Shown here in pieces: positions 1 to 7,100 of a DNA stretch of 16,140 nt (its first letter is position 1; every line of letters begins with the position of its first letter). The notes under the pieces are model-generated. The model was not told the origin of the DNA and did not search any database. It saw only the letters and a list, made by a program, of their open reading frames with translations. Position numbers and translations under genes: made by a program. Origin of the DNA: Pseudobdellovibrionaceae bacterium (GTDB taxonomy: Bacteria > Bdellovibrionota > Bdellovibrionia > Bdellovibrionales > Bdellovibrionaceae); assembly GCA_947374445.1 (NCBI GenBank), contig CANCBY010000037.1, positions 1 to 16,140 of the forward strand, read 5' to 3'.

Positions 1-271
1 TGGCACCGTTATCGATTTGGATTTTTTCAAAGCCAAAATCTACTGTGGCTTTGCCGCCAACATTTCTTATCACTTGATCGACAGTACTCTTGTCCACGTA
101 TTTCAGCTGCATGCCATTTTCGTTTTTGTGTGCTCCTCCCAAGATCTGCGTTAAGCGAGACTGTGCTGCAGCCTGATCTGCAAGTTGTTGTGCATAAGAC
201 GTATGTCCTGTAAGCAAGGATATGCCCAAAAGCAAAAGCATTGCGTTGTTGATTGTGTTATTTGTTTTCAT
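1..271 (-). CDS. Exported protein, N-terminal part (cut by window edge)
   Basis: An open frame runs from an ATG at 271 to the left edge without a stop, giving the first 90 residues. The start has a plausible ribosome binding site (GAGGT about 6 bases upstream). The N-terminus is a clear Sec signal peptide: polar start, a hydrophobic stretch around residues 11-21 (MLLLLGISLL) and a TSYA site near residue 27, followed by QQLADQ. The mature part is polar and alanine/glutamine-rich, with no motif I recognise. Its start overlaps the end of the upstream TIGR02147 gene by 14 bases in another frame, so the two are probably co-transcribed and translationally coupled. Most likely a secreted or periplasmic protein; function unknown. 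Confidence 0.75.
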   Translation of the reverse strand, partial: MKTNNTINNAMLLLLGISLLTGHTSYAQQLADQAAAQSRLTQILGGAHKNENGMQLKYVDKSTVDQVIRNVGGKATVDFGFEKIQIDNGA

Positions 272-1187
272 TTTCTACCTCGGTTTCCGGACTCTCTATT
301 GGCGCGTGAGTTTGTTCTTCACGGAAGATAGATTCTGTCACGGGTATAATATTAAAATTTATTTGATAAACTTTTTGTTCTCCGCTTTGCTGATTTTCGA
401 ATTTCTTTAATAGAAGTTCGAGGTGCTGGCGAATATCTTGGTGCAATTCTACGAATTGCTCTTGAGTCATTGCTAGCACAAGGCTTTGAAAGCGACGAGT
501 CTCTTTCGGAAGAGTGATGCTATCGATGGCTTCAGTAAGGCTTTTTTTATGAAAGCTCTGTAGAGCCACGTTACCCAAAAGATCAGGAGTCATTAATTTA
601 GATTCGTTGGCTTGCCATTGCTGACTTTCGTCTTTGTAAGCAAGTTCCAGGCGCTCTAATATTTGCAGCAAAGAAGTTAGCTCAGACTCCTTGATCTTCA
701 TGATTTGGCTTAAATTGCCCTCGGTCTTTTTTAGATCCTTCATATTGAGCAAGACTTGTAATCGTGGAATTTTATATGAAGACAAAAAGTCGTAGAGATC
801 TTTTTGTTGAATCTCGGTGATGCTGTGAGATTTTAAAGCAAATTTTTGTCTGAGCTTTGCGAGCTCGCGGCTAGAGACTTCTTTTTCTTCAAGCGTTGTT
901 GCGCGGTGAAGTTTCACGAGGTTCATGAAGTAGTTTTTTTCTAAAGCATTGAGTCTGAGGGTTTTAGCAAAAAGCTCGGCTGTTTCTTCGGTGAGATTTC
1001 TTTTTCCGATCAATACGAGTCGCAAGAACGATCGGCTTTTTAAGCCCATCTCGTTTGCCCATTGAGCGTATGAAAATCCCGGTGAGTTTCTTTTCTGAAG
1101 TTCATAGTGAGCCTTCAGAAATTGCACTGGATCTGTGTAGGTCCAGAGCGGGATTGATGTTGATGCTGTGTTCAGATCTTGTTTCAT
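258..1187 (-). CDS. TIGR02147-family DNA-binding protein
   Basis: 309 residues from the ATG at 1187. It resembles the TIGR02147 family (Bdellovibrio/Fibrobacter) in its N-terminal half: a segment around residues 18-30 (TDPVQFLKAHYEL), a helix-turn-helix-like region at about 38-80 (FSYAQWANEMGL, then SRSFLRLVLIGKRNLT) and a following YFMNLVKLHRA segment near 86-96. The C-terminal half is predicted mostly helical, with an EESE-type charged tail. A longer frame begins at an ATG at 1229, but a GATAAT -10-like element at about 1232-1237 and a palindrome at 1211-1226 lie there, which favours the inner start; neither start has a good ribosome binding site. The family is thought to regulate transcription. 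The overlap with the exported-protein gene downstream suggests it could control that gene; this is inference. Confidence 0.8.
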   Translation of the reverse strand: MKQDLNTASTSIPLWTYTDPVQFLKAHYELQKRNSPGFSYAQWANEMGLKSRSFLRLVLIGKRNLTEETAELFAKTLRLNALEKNYFMNLVKLHRATTLEEKEVSSRELAKLRQKFALKSHSITEIQQKDLYDFLSSYKIPRLQVLLNMKDLKKTEGNLSQIMKIKESELTSLLQILERLELAYKDESQQWQANESKLMTPDLLGNVALQSFHKKSLTEAIDSITLPKETRRFQSLVLAMTQEQFVELHQDIRQHLELLLKKFENQQSGEQKVYQINFNIIPVTESIFREEQTHAPIESPETEVENENK

Positions 1188-1210
1188 AGGTGGTGCATTT
1201 ATATCCGAAT

Positions 1211-1226
1211 TTGCAACGCATTGCAA
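1211..1226. promoter_or_regulatory. Palindromic operator candidate before the TIGR02147 gene
   Basis: The 16-base sequence TTGCAACGCATTGCAA consists of two self-complementary TTGCAA boxes spaced 10 bases (one helical turn) apart. It lies just upstream of the preferred start at 1187, next to a GATAAT box at about 1232-1237 on the minus strand. It could be an autoregulatory site for the TIGR02147 protein. If translation begins at 1229 instead, it is simply coding sequence. Confidence 0.3.
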
Positions 1227-1229
1227 CAT

Positions 1230-1560
1230 AGATTATCAAGCATGAACTCGAATTTATATTTCAAGTATATGATTTTAATCATTTTTTTATATTTAACTTG
1301 AGACATATTAATATCTCTGAACACAGGTAATTCCTACAATTTGTGTTCAGTAAACAGAAGCCAGCGAGCATATACGGCTAAGACCTGATGTTGGCCTCAG
1401 CTTTAATTTTTAAATTATATCCCTAGTTAAAATCCGTACCACGGATTTTAAATCAATTTCGCTCGAGAATCGTACGGGCCCAAGCCTTGAAAATAGAAAC
1501 GGCGACCCTAAAGCCGCCGTTTGGAACGGATTCCTCTCGCACTAACGAGAGGAGATTATC
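1230..1560 (+). promoter_or_regulatory. Hairpin-rich leader/intergenic region before a 40-residue peptide
   Basis: This AT-rich stretch holds a series of perfect inverted repeats. CTGAACACA at 1317-1325 pairs with TGTGTTCAG at 1342-1350. An 11-base arm at 1427-1437 pairs with 1441-1451 across a 3-base loop (ACC). AAACGGCG at 1497-1504 pairs with CGCCGTTT at 1515-1522; followed only by TTTGG, this resembles a weak terminator or attenuator. CCTCTCG at 1533-1539 pairs with CGAGAGG at 1546-1552. The last stem contains part of the ribosome binding site of the small frame at 1561. I saw no convincing -35/-10 pair on the plus strand. It may be a structured leader of that peptide; part may be the promoter region of the divergent TIGR02147 gene. 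Confidence 0.5.
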
Positions 1561-1683
1561 ATGGATAACACCCGTGGTATTTATCGGAAAAAACGAGAGG
1601 ACCTTGAGTTTTATTTCCGGCTTTGTGTGCTGGGACTTAAGATCCTCTACTACTTGCTATTGATCTATTCGATCCTGGGCTAA
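1561..1683 (+). CDS. 40-residue single-span membrane peptide
   Basis: ATG at 1561 to TAA at 1681-1683 encodes 40 residues. The first 16 or so are polar and charged (KKREDLE); residues 17-40 are hydrophobic with many Leu, Ile and Tyr (ILYYLLLIYSIL), giving one likely transmembrane helix with a basic N-terminal side. A strong ribosome binding site (GAGAGGAG at 1547-1554) lies 6 bases before the ATG. That site is partly inside the 3' arm of a 7-bp hairpin (1533-1552), and the start codon itself is the 3-base loop of a TTATC/GATAA hairpin (1556-1568), so translation is probably gated by structure. I do not recognise the protein. Size, hydrophobicity and a sequestered start resemble type I toxins or small regulatory membrane peptides, but no antitoxin RNA has been shown. 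Confidence 0.6.
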   Translation: MDNTRGIYRKKREDLEFYFRLCVLGLKILYYLLLIYSILG

Positions 1684-1757
1684 AGTTTTGATCCAGTCTG
1701 TGGATTTGGTTATTTAACCGCGAGTTCTTCAAGGCTGAAGCTGCGGCTTTGGGGTCG

Positions 1758-2426
1758 CTATCTACCCACAGTAAAATCAACCATCTCTTTGCAAGTTGTC
1801 ACACTGAGCTCGTGATCACCATAAGGTGCCAATGTTGTTTTGCAAATTTTCATCGGTGTTGCCAAGAACGGAACGGCTGGGCTTCCCCAGATTTCGTAGT
1901 GCGAATTGCGTCCATTTCTTTCTGCAAAATCAAAACTTACTTTGTTTCCAGAAACTTGAGCGGGGCAACCTTCAATACCACCACAGTTTTTTCGTTTCAA
2001 AACTTTTTCTGGCACATTGATCACCGCGGCTTCTGATTTTAAATTTGAGTATTCGCCGAACGCGATGTTTTCAAAAATAGTGGGTTCACCTTTTTGAAAA
2101 GCAACCTGACCTCGTTCGGAACGATAAAACACTCGGCCGTTTCGGTATTCGGCTCTGTCGTAGACAATGTTAAATTGAAATGAATTTGAGTTTTCAGATT
2201 TTTGCAGAACCGTTGTTGCTTCTTGCAGACGAACAACGGGCGATGTGCCTTGAAGAGTTTCGGTGGTTTCAACACCGGCATACTCGCCAATTTGAACTTG
2301 GCTTGGATTCTGAGGGCGAAGAGCTTGAAGAGCTGTTTGTACTTCTTGTCTGGTGTTTGCGGTATTTTCAGCCGCAAAGCCTGTGATTGTCGTTAGGATT
2401 GAAAGTGCCAAGATGAATTTGTTCAT
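1758..2426 (-). CDS. Small exported protein with four cysteines, unknown function
   Basis: 222 residues. The ATG at 2426 follows a good ribosome binding site (AAAGGAG, 5-6 bases away). Residues 1-19 form a signal peptide (hydrophobic ILALSILTTITGF, then an AA site before ENTAN). The mature protein is about 200 residues, rich in Glu, Val, Thr and Asn, with predicted beta-type segments and four cysteines at 148, 154, 195 and 212, consistent with two disulphides in the periplasm or outside the cell. There is no lipobox and no domain I recognise. It lies 88 bases downstream of the HD-domain gene, with a weak terminator-like repeat between them, so it is probably transcribed on its own. Confidence 0.8.
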   Translation of the reverse strand: MNKFILALSILTTITGFAAENTANTRQEVQTALQALRPQNPSQVQIGEYAGVETTETLQGTSPVVRLQEATTVLQKSENSNSFQFNIVYDRAEYRNGRVFYRSERGQVAFQKGEPTIFENIAFGEYSNLKSEAAVINVPEKVLKRKNCGGIEGCPAQVSGNKVSFDFAERNGRNSHYEIWGSPAVPFLATPMKICKTTLAPYGDHELSVTTCKEMVDFTVGR

Positions 2427-2473
2427 CAGATTCTCCTTTGTTGGAGCTGATTTTTTCAGCGTCCGTTCCAGTC

Positions 2474-2494
2474 AAAAATGCCTAATATTAAGGC
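2474..2494 (-). terminator. Weak terminator-like repeat after the HD-domain gene
   Basis: On the minus strand GCCT and AGGC arms (2480-2494) surround an AT-rich centre and are followed by ATTTTTG (2474-2479). The stem is only four GC-containing pairs, so termination would be inefficient. Confidence 0.25.
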
Positions 2495-2514
2495 TTGGCT
2501 TTATGCTTGAGGAT

Positions 2515-3831
2515 TCAGAGGCGTTTTTCAATCAAAACTTTTTCAGCACGAATAAAATCCTCTGGAGCCACGTAGACGCGGTCTATTATCCGAGTGTCTT
2601 CGTATTTTTCAAAGATTTCTGTCGATTGATCGATCGGCATCGGTTTGTCCCAGCGATCGTACTGATCGACAACATAGATCTGAACGGCGCGGTCTTCTGG
2701 CGAAGCTGTGTGATATTTTGAGAGTCGAGTTTTCGAGCTCGCTGAAATAACATCAATGTCCTGTTCCTCTAGGGCTCGGCGGATATTTTCGGTGCGAGGG
2801 CTTTCTTCGGTATTATGAAGCTCAGCGAGCATTCTGTAAGGTCTGCGCATAGCTACTCTTTGTGCCCAAACATTTTTTGAGGCGGCCAAATGCTCGTAAA
2901 GTTTGTAGTCGTTGTACTTAGTGTACTCATTGATCTGACTTGGAATATTGAATGTGCAATCGGCAGAGCTCAAATAGCGATTGAGCATTTCTTCATAGAC
3001 CACGCTTTTGTGATGGAAATAGACCATCAAATGCATGTGATGGCGCGAGATCAAAAAATCATCAAAAGTATAAAGTGCTCGGCGGTTTAACGCCAAAAAT
3101 AATTTTCCATCATGAAGATAGGCCGCCAAATTATTGATCAACCAGTGCAGATCGACTTTTCCGTAATTTGTTCCACAAAAATAAGAGTCGCGCTCGAGAT
3201 AATCCATGCGATCAACATCGAGCTCACTGCTCACGAGTTGAGATAGGATCGGCCTGAAGTCGATTCCTTGCTCAATGAAAAATGAATCTGGCACGATGAG
3301 TGATTTATCAATCAAGCAAGCAATATGGATCGGTAAAATATCTGGAAAATTTCTTTTCAGAACATCCGTCAGTGGTGAATCGGTCAAATATTTGATTGTG
3401 TAGTCTTCGTGGGTGGCTCGTTGCTCTTTTGGAGCCATAAAGCTCCCTTGGCTACTGCTTCGAGCACGGTGCTGGTAAGCGTCCACATGAAGCTCACTCA
3501 ACGGCGGCATAACCTCTTCGATCGTGTGGCTGAGCGGTCCGTGGCCCACATCATGAAGTAAAGCGCCGAGCTTAAACACCTGTCGGTAGCGATTGCGAAC
3601 TCCGCTGGAAGAAAATGGAAAGTTCTTAAAAATTTGATCAAAAACCACGCCCGCTAAATGACTGACGCCTATCGAGTGAATGTAGCGATTGTGAGTGGCT
3701 CCTGGGAAGCTCACTTCGGCAAAGCCAAGTTGTTTTATCGCGCGAAGTCGTTGGAACTCGGGCGAATCGATGACTTCGGTTTCGGCATCAGAAAGGACTA
3801 TGTTTCCGTGGACGGGATCTCGTATTTCCAT
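2515..3831 (-). CDS. HD-domain phosphohydrolase, SAMHD1/YwfO-type (putative dNTPase)
   Basis: 438 residues from the ATG at 3831 (MEIRDPVHGNI), the usual beginning of this family; a TTG at 3873 would add 14 residues unlike the family. The metal-binding HD motif is complete: His in THNRYIHSIG (about residue 52), His-Asp in LLHDVGHGPLSH (93-94) and the fourth ligand Asp in ELDVDRMDYLERDS (about 205). The DVDRMDYL..DS..G signature is characteristic of the SAMHD1/YwfO branch, whose studied members hydrolyse dNTPs to nucleosides and triphosphate. The C-terminal 200 residues are the less conserved helical part. It is transcribed away from thyA-folA, sharing a 174-base region, which fits a role in balancing dNTP pools. 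Substrate is inferred; other HD hydrolases act on other nucleotides. Confidence 0.88.
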   Translation of the reverse strand: MEIRDPVHGNIVLSDAETEVIDSPEFQRLRAIKQLGFAEVSFPGATHNRYIHSIGVSHLAGVVFDQIFKNFPFSSSGVRNRYRQVFKLGALLHDVGHGPLSHTIEEVMPPLSELHVDAYQHRARSSSQGSFMAPKEQRATHEDYTIKYLTDSPLTDVLKRNFPDILPIHIACLIDKSLIVPDSFFIEQGIDFRPILSQLVSSELDVDRMDYLERDSYFCGTNYGKVDLHWLINNLAAYLHDGKLFLALNRRALYTFDDFLISRHHMHLMVYFHHKSVVYEEMLNRYLSSADCTFNIPSQINEYTKYNDYKLYEHLAASKNVWAQRVAMRRPYRMLAELHNTEESPRTENIRRALEEQDIDVISASSKTRLSKYHTASPEDRAVQIYVVDQYDRWDKPMPIDQSTEIFEKYEDTRIIDRVYVAPEDFIRAEKVLIEKRL

Positions 3832-3895
3832 ATGGGACACTATGTAAGACCAAAGTCTTGGCAATGAAATCAAAACTCAGCAATAACGCAAAAAG

Positions 3896-3907
3896 TTAAG
3901 TGCTTAA
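3896..3907. repeat. Palindrome in the divergent HD/thyA intergenic region
   Basis: TTAAG and CTTAA arms around TG form a perfect 12-base palindrome roughly midway between the two divergent genes. It could be a regulator binding site; there is no independent support. Confidence 0.25.
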
Positions 3908-3940
3908 TTGCCAGTCAAAGACCCCTAAAAATACAGGACC

Positions 3941-3987
3941 CACTATATGTTGTGCTTGTCCGCTCCCAGGTAGGGCGAGATATAGTG
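3941..3987 (+). promoter_or_regulatory. Long hairpin in the thyA leader
   Basis: CACTATAT at 3941-3948 and ATATAGTG at 3980-3987 are perfect 8-base arms. In RNA the stem could continue inward after a bulge, with CUUGUC (3955-3960) against GGCGAG (3974-3979) including G-U pairs. The stem ends 6 bases before the thyA ribosome binding site GGAGGT (3994-3999). This suggests a structured leader, possibly a translational or protein-binding control element, or alternatively a DNA operator. Confidence 0.4.
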
Positions 3988-4005
3988 TTTTGCGGAGGTA
4001 TTCGC

Positions 4006-4812
4006 ATGCAAAACTCAATGACCCAATACCATCAATTAATGAAGCATATTTTAGAGCATGGGGCGTCCAAAGAAGACCGCACTGGCACGGGCACGCTGAG
4101 TGTTTTTGGATACCAGATGCGCTTTGATCTAGCACTTGGCTTTCCACTAGTGACTACAAAAAAGCTTCATTTACGGTCTATCATCCATGAGCTTTTGTGG
4201 TTCTTAAGAGGCGATACCAACGTTCAATACCTGCGCGACAACAAGGTGACGATTTGGGATGAATGGGCAGATGAGCACGGAGACCTTGGCCCGGTCTATG
4301 GCAAACAGTGGCGCTCATGGCAGACTTCTGATGGTCGCACTATTGATCAAATCACAAACGTTGTGAACCAAATCAAAAATAATCCTGACTCTCGGCGGTT
4401 GATGGTAGTGGCATTTAATCCTGGTGACGTCGACAAAATGGCGCTCCCTCCTTGCCATGCATTTTTTCAATTTTATGTGGCCAACAAAAAGCTATCTTGT
4501 CAGCTTTATCAGCGCAGTGCCGACGTGTTTTTAGGCGTTCCGTTTAATATTGCAAGTTATGCTCTGCTCACTCACATGGTGGCTCAAGTATGTGGTCTTG
4601 AGGTCGGTGATTTTATTCATACTTTGGGTGATGCTCATTTGTACTCGAACCACATCGATCAAACAAAGCTGCAGCTTTCGCGAGAGCACTTGCCTTTGCC
4701 GCGCTTGAAGTTAAATCCCAATGTAAAAAGTCTTTTTGATTTTAAGTTCGAAGACATCGAAATCGTTGGCTACGAATCTCATCCTGCGATCAAGGCCGAG
4801 GTGGCAGTGTGA
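4006..4812 (+). CDS. thyA: Thymidylate synthase
   Basis: 268 residues, close to the 264 of E. coli ThyA. It converts dUMP and 5,10-methylenetetrahydrofolate to dTMP and dihydrofolate in the cytoplasm. Visible signatures are DRTGTGTLSVFG near the N-terminus, LLWFLRGDTN, IWDEWADEHGDLGPVYGKQWR, the catalytic Cys at about 150 in ALPPCHAFFQFYV, LYQRSADVFLGVPFNIASYA, HLYSNHIDQ and the family C-terminus HPAIKAEVAV. The start at 4006 is chosen because GGAGGT lies 6 bases upstream; an ATG at 4018 would match the E. coli start exactly. The stop TGA overlaps the GTG start of folA by 4 bases. First gene of the thyA-folA-ABC-glutaredoxin operon. Confidence 0.98.
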   Translation: MQNSMTQYHQLMKHILEHGASKEDRTGTGTLSVFGYQMRFDLALGFPLVTTKKLHLRSIIHELLWFLRGDTNVQYLRDNKVTIWDEWADEHGDLGPVYGKQWRSWQTSDGRTIDQITNVVNQIKNNPDSRRLMVVAFNPGDVDKMALPPCHAFFQFYVANKKLSCQLYQRSADVFLGVPFNIASYALLTHMVAQVCGLEVGDFIHTLGDAHLYSNHIDQTKLQLSREHLPLPRLKLNPNVKSLFDFKFEDIEIVGYESHPAIKAEVAV

Positions 4813-5342
4813 TTTTGTCTTCGATCGCGGCGATGGCTCGTAACCGCGTGATTGGTAAAGATAATAAACTCCCTTGGAATCTTCCTGAAGACATGAAGTT
4901 TTTTCGAGAAAAAACCAAGGGCCGAGTCATGATCATGGGGCGTAAAACCTTTGATTCGATAATCGCAATAACAGGAAAACCTTTACCGGGGCGTTTTCAT
5001 ATTGTGATCACGCGAAATCCTTCTTATGACTTCCATGAGGCCGAAGAGGGCAAAATGGTTGAGGTTGTCTCGTCTTTGTCTCACGCCATTGAACTCGCTC
5101 ACATGTTGACCACGAAGTTTCAAAAAAAATTTGGTGATGAAGTTTTTGTGATTGGCGGAGCTGAGATCTATAAGCAATCACTCGATGTCGTTCAAAAAAT
5201 GTATCTGACTGTGATTGATCAGGATTTTGAGGGTGATGCCACTTTTCCAATGTTTGATGAAAAAGAATTTTCCTTAGTGGATGAGCAAAAACGCACCGAG
5301 CCCTTGGCTTTTTCATTTCGTACTTATGAGCGCGCAACCTGA
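4809..5342 (+). CDS. folA: Dihydrofolate reductase
   Basis: 177 residues, a little longer than the E. coli enzyme (159). It reduces dihydrofolate, the by-product of ThyA, to tetrahydrofolate with NADPH. The N-terminus has the family pattern: AAMARNRVIGKDNKLPWNLPEDMKFF with the catalytic acid at Asp28, then RVMIMGRKTFDSI, LPGRFHIVITRN, the nucleotide-binding GGAEIYKQSL, and FEGDATFP near the end. The start is GTG at 4809, overlapping the thyA stop (GTGA), with GAGGT in the end of thyA as ribosome binding site; this implies translational coupling and balanced production of the two enzymes. Confidence 0.97.
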   Translation: MILSSIAAMARNRVIGKDNKLPWNLPEDMKFFREKTKGRVMIMGRKTFDSIIAITGKPLPGRFHIVITRNPSYDFHEAEEGKMVEVVSSLSHAIELAHMLTTKFQKKFGDEVFVIGGAEIYKQSLDVVQKMYLTVIDQDFEGDATFPMFDEKEFSLVDEQKRTEPLAFSFRTYERAT

Positions 5343-5353
5343 AAGGTCGCATC

Positions 5354-7099
5354 TTGCAAAAAATTAATAGTAAATCTGATAAAATTTGGCTCCGGGTGAT
5401 ACGGCTTGCTCAGCCAGAAACAAAAACTCTGCTCTGGGGCAGCTTTTTCTTGGCGATTTCTAGCGGAGCAAGTTTAGCGTACCCTCAAATGGTCCGAGGA
5501 ATTTTAGACGAGGCTTTATCAACGAAGAGTTTGTCTAGCGTTAATAAAGCGGCCCTGATGATTTGGGTGGCTTTTATCATTCAAGGATTTGCATCTTCGA
5601 TTCGTTATTATCTTTTTACCTTGGCAGGTGAGCGCATTGTTCTTCGCTTAAGGGCGCAACTCTATAGTCATATTTTAAATCAAGAAGTTGCCTTTTTTGA
5701 TTTGCACCGAACGGGCGATCTGATGAGCCGCTTATCTTCGGATGCGACTGTTTTGCAAAATGCAGTGAGTGTGAATATTTCTATGGGTTTGCGCAATCTG
5801 GTTGGATCTCTTGGCGGACTTGCGATGATGGTTTACACATCGCCTCGATTGGCTCTTGCGATGCTAATTGTTGTTCCACCGATTGGTGTCGGGATCGCAT
5901 TCTTTGGACGCAAAATTCGGGCCTACTCAAAAAAGACGCAAGAAGCTCTTGGTGAAGCCTCTAATGTGTCTGAAGAAACAATCAGTGGGCTACGAACGGT
6001 TCGAAGTTTTGCCCAAGAAGACTACGAAAAAAATCGTTATAATTTTTCGTTGGATCGAAGCCTTGAGACCGCTAAAGGGCGCATTAAAGAGATTGCGAAC
6101 TTTATGAACCTCGCTTTTTTGGTGGGTTTTTCTGCGGTGTCGGGAGTGATTTGGTTTGGTGGGCGGCAAGTTGTTCTTGGTGAGCTTACAATTGGAGAGC
6201 TGACGCAATTTTTGATATATCTTTTGCTGGTGGCATTTTCGGTGGGTTCTCTTGGTGGACTTTGGGGCGACTTGATGGCCGCGGTAGGCGCGGGCAATCG
6301 AGTGTTTGATATTTTAGATAAGCAGCCCGCCGTTAATTTAGCAACTGGTCGCCGGCTGGATGATGTTCGCGGCGATGTGGAGTTTCGCGATGTTCACTTT
6401 AGTTATCCTACACGGACCGATGTAGAAGTTTTGAAGGGTGTTAATTTTAAGCTCAAGCCCGGAATGACGATGGCTCTTGTTGGACAGTCGGGCAGTGGAA
6501 AGAGTTCGATCGCAAATCTTCTATCTCGCATGTATGACCCACAATCTGGGACCATTTCACTGGATTCGGTGGATATTAAAGATCTAGAGCCCAACTGGCT
6601 GCGCAGACAAATAGGACAAGTGGCTCAAGAGCCGGTCTTGATTTCGGCCTCGATTGAAGAAAATATTTTGTACGGAAATCAAAACGCCACTCATGAGCAA
6701 GTCGTTAAGGCCGCTCAGGAGGCTAATGCCGAAATTTTTATTAAGGCCTTTCCGGATGGTTACAAAACCTTGGTCGGAGAAAGAGGCATTCAGCTTTCTG
6801 GTGGCCAAAAACAGAGAGTGGCAATTGCTCGAGCTATTTTGAAAGATCCCAAAATCCTGATTTTGGACGAAGCCACAAGTGCTCTCGACACTGAAAGTGA
6901 GGCGCTTGTGCAAGATGCTCTTCACCGTCTTATGAAGGGGCGTACAACTTTGGTCATTGCGCATCGCCTGGCTACGATCAAAGATGCAGATTTAATTTTG
7001 GTGATGAATCAAGGAGAGATCGTCGAAATGGGACGACATCAAGAGCTCTTAGACAAAAAAGAAAGTGTTTATCGTAAACTCATTGAAAGGCAGGTTTAA
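5354..7099 (+). CDS. ABC exporter half-transporter (ABCB/MsbA type)
   Basis: 581 residues, the usual length for a fused membrane plus ATPase half-transporter that dimerises in the inner membrane. Residues 1-310 hold the six-helix type-I exporter domain; 340-581 the ATPase with Walker A GQSGSGKS (377-384), Q-loop Gln425, signature LSGGQ (481-485), Walker B ILILDEA (501-507, catalytic Glu506), D-loop SALD and switch His537, all intact. It resembles the ABCB10/BmrA-like group more than a dedicated lipid flippase, but substrate cannot be read from sequence. The start is TTG at 5354, supported by AAAGGT 6 bases upstream; folA ends only 11 bases before it, and the glutaredoxin-like gene starts one base after it ends. 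The link to folate/thymidylate genes may be organisational only. Confidence 0.95.
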   Translation: MQKINSKSDKIWLRVIRLAQPETKTLLWGSFFLAISSGASLAYPQMVRGILDEALSTKSLSSVNKAALMIWVAFIIQGFASSIRYYLFTLAGERIVLRLRAQLYSHILNQEVAFFDLHRTGDLMSRLSSDATVLQNAVSVNISMGLRNLVGSLGGLAMMVYTSPRLALAMLIVVPPIGVGIAFFGRKIRAYSKKTQEALGEASNVSEETISGLRTVRSFAQEDYEKNRYNFSLDRSLETAKGRIKEIANFMNLAFLVGFSAVSGVIWFGGRQVVLGELTIGELTQFLIYLLLVAFSVGSLGGLWGDLMAAVGAGNRVFDILDKQPAVNLATGRRLDDVRGDVEFRDVHFSYPTRTDVEVLKGVNFKLKPGMTMALVGQSGSGKSSIANLLSRMYDPQSGTISLDSVDIKDLEPNWLRRQIGQVAQEPVLISASIEENILYGNQNATHEQVVKAAQEANAEIFIKAFPDGYKTLVGERGIQLSGGQKQRVAIARAILKDPKILILDEATSALDTESEALVQDALHRLMKGRTTLVIAHRLATIKDADLILVMNQGEIVEMGRHQELLDKKESVYRKLIERQV

Positions 7100-7100
7100 T

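Noticed and set aside
2039..2377. 112-residue minus-strand frame inside the exported-protein gene
   Set aside because: Lies entirely within another frame of a gene that has a signal peptide and a good ribosome binding site.
3832..3873. TTG start adding 14 residues to the HD-domain protein
   Set aside because: Added residues do not resemble the family, and the inner ATG begins the conserved EIRDPVHG segment.
5008..5352. 114-residue minus-strand frame opposite folA
   Set aside because: Antisense to a clear dihydrofolate reductase; low-complexity, His/Arg-rich composition typical of shadow frames.
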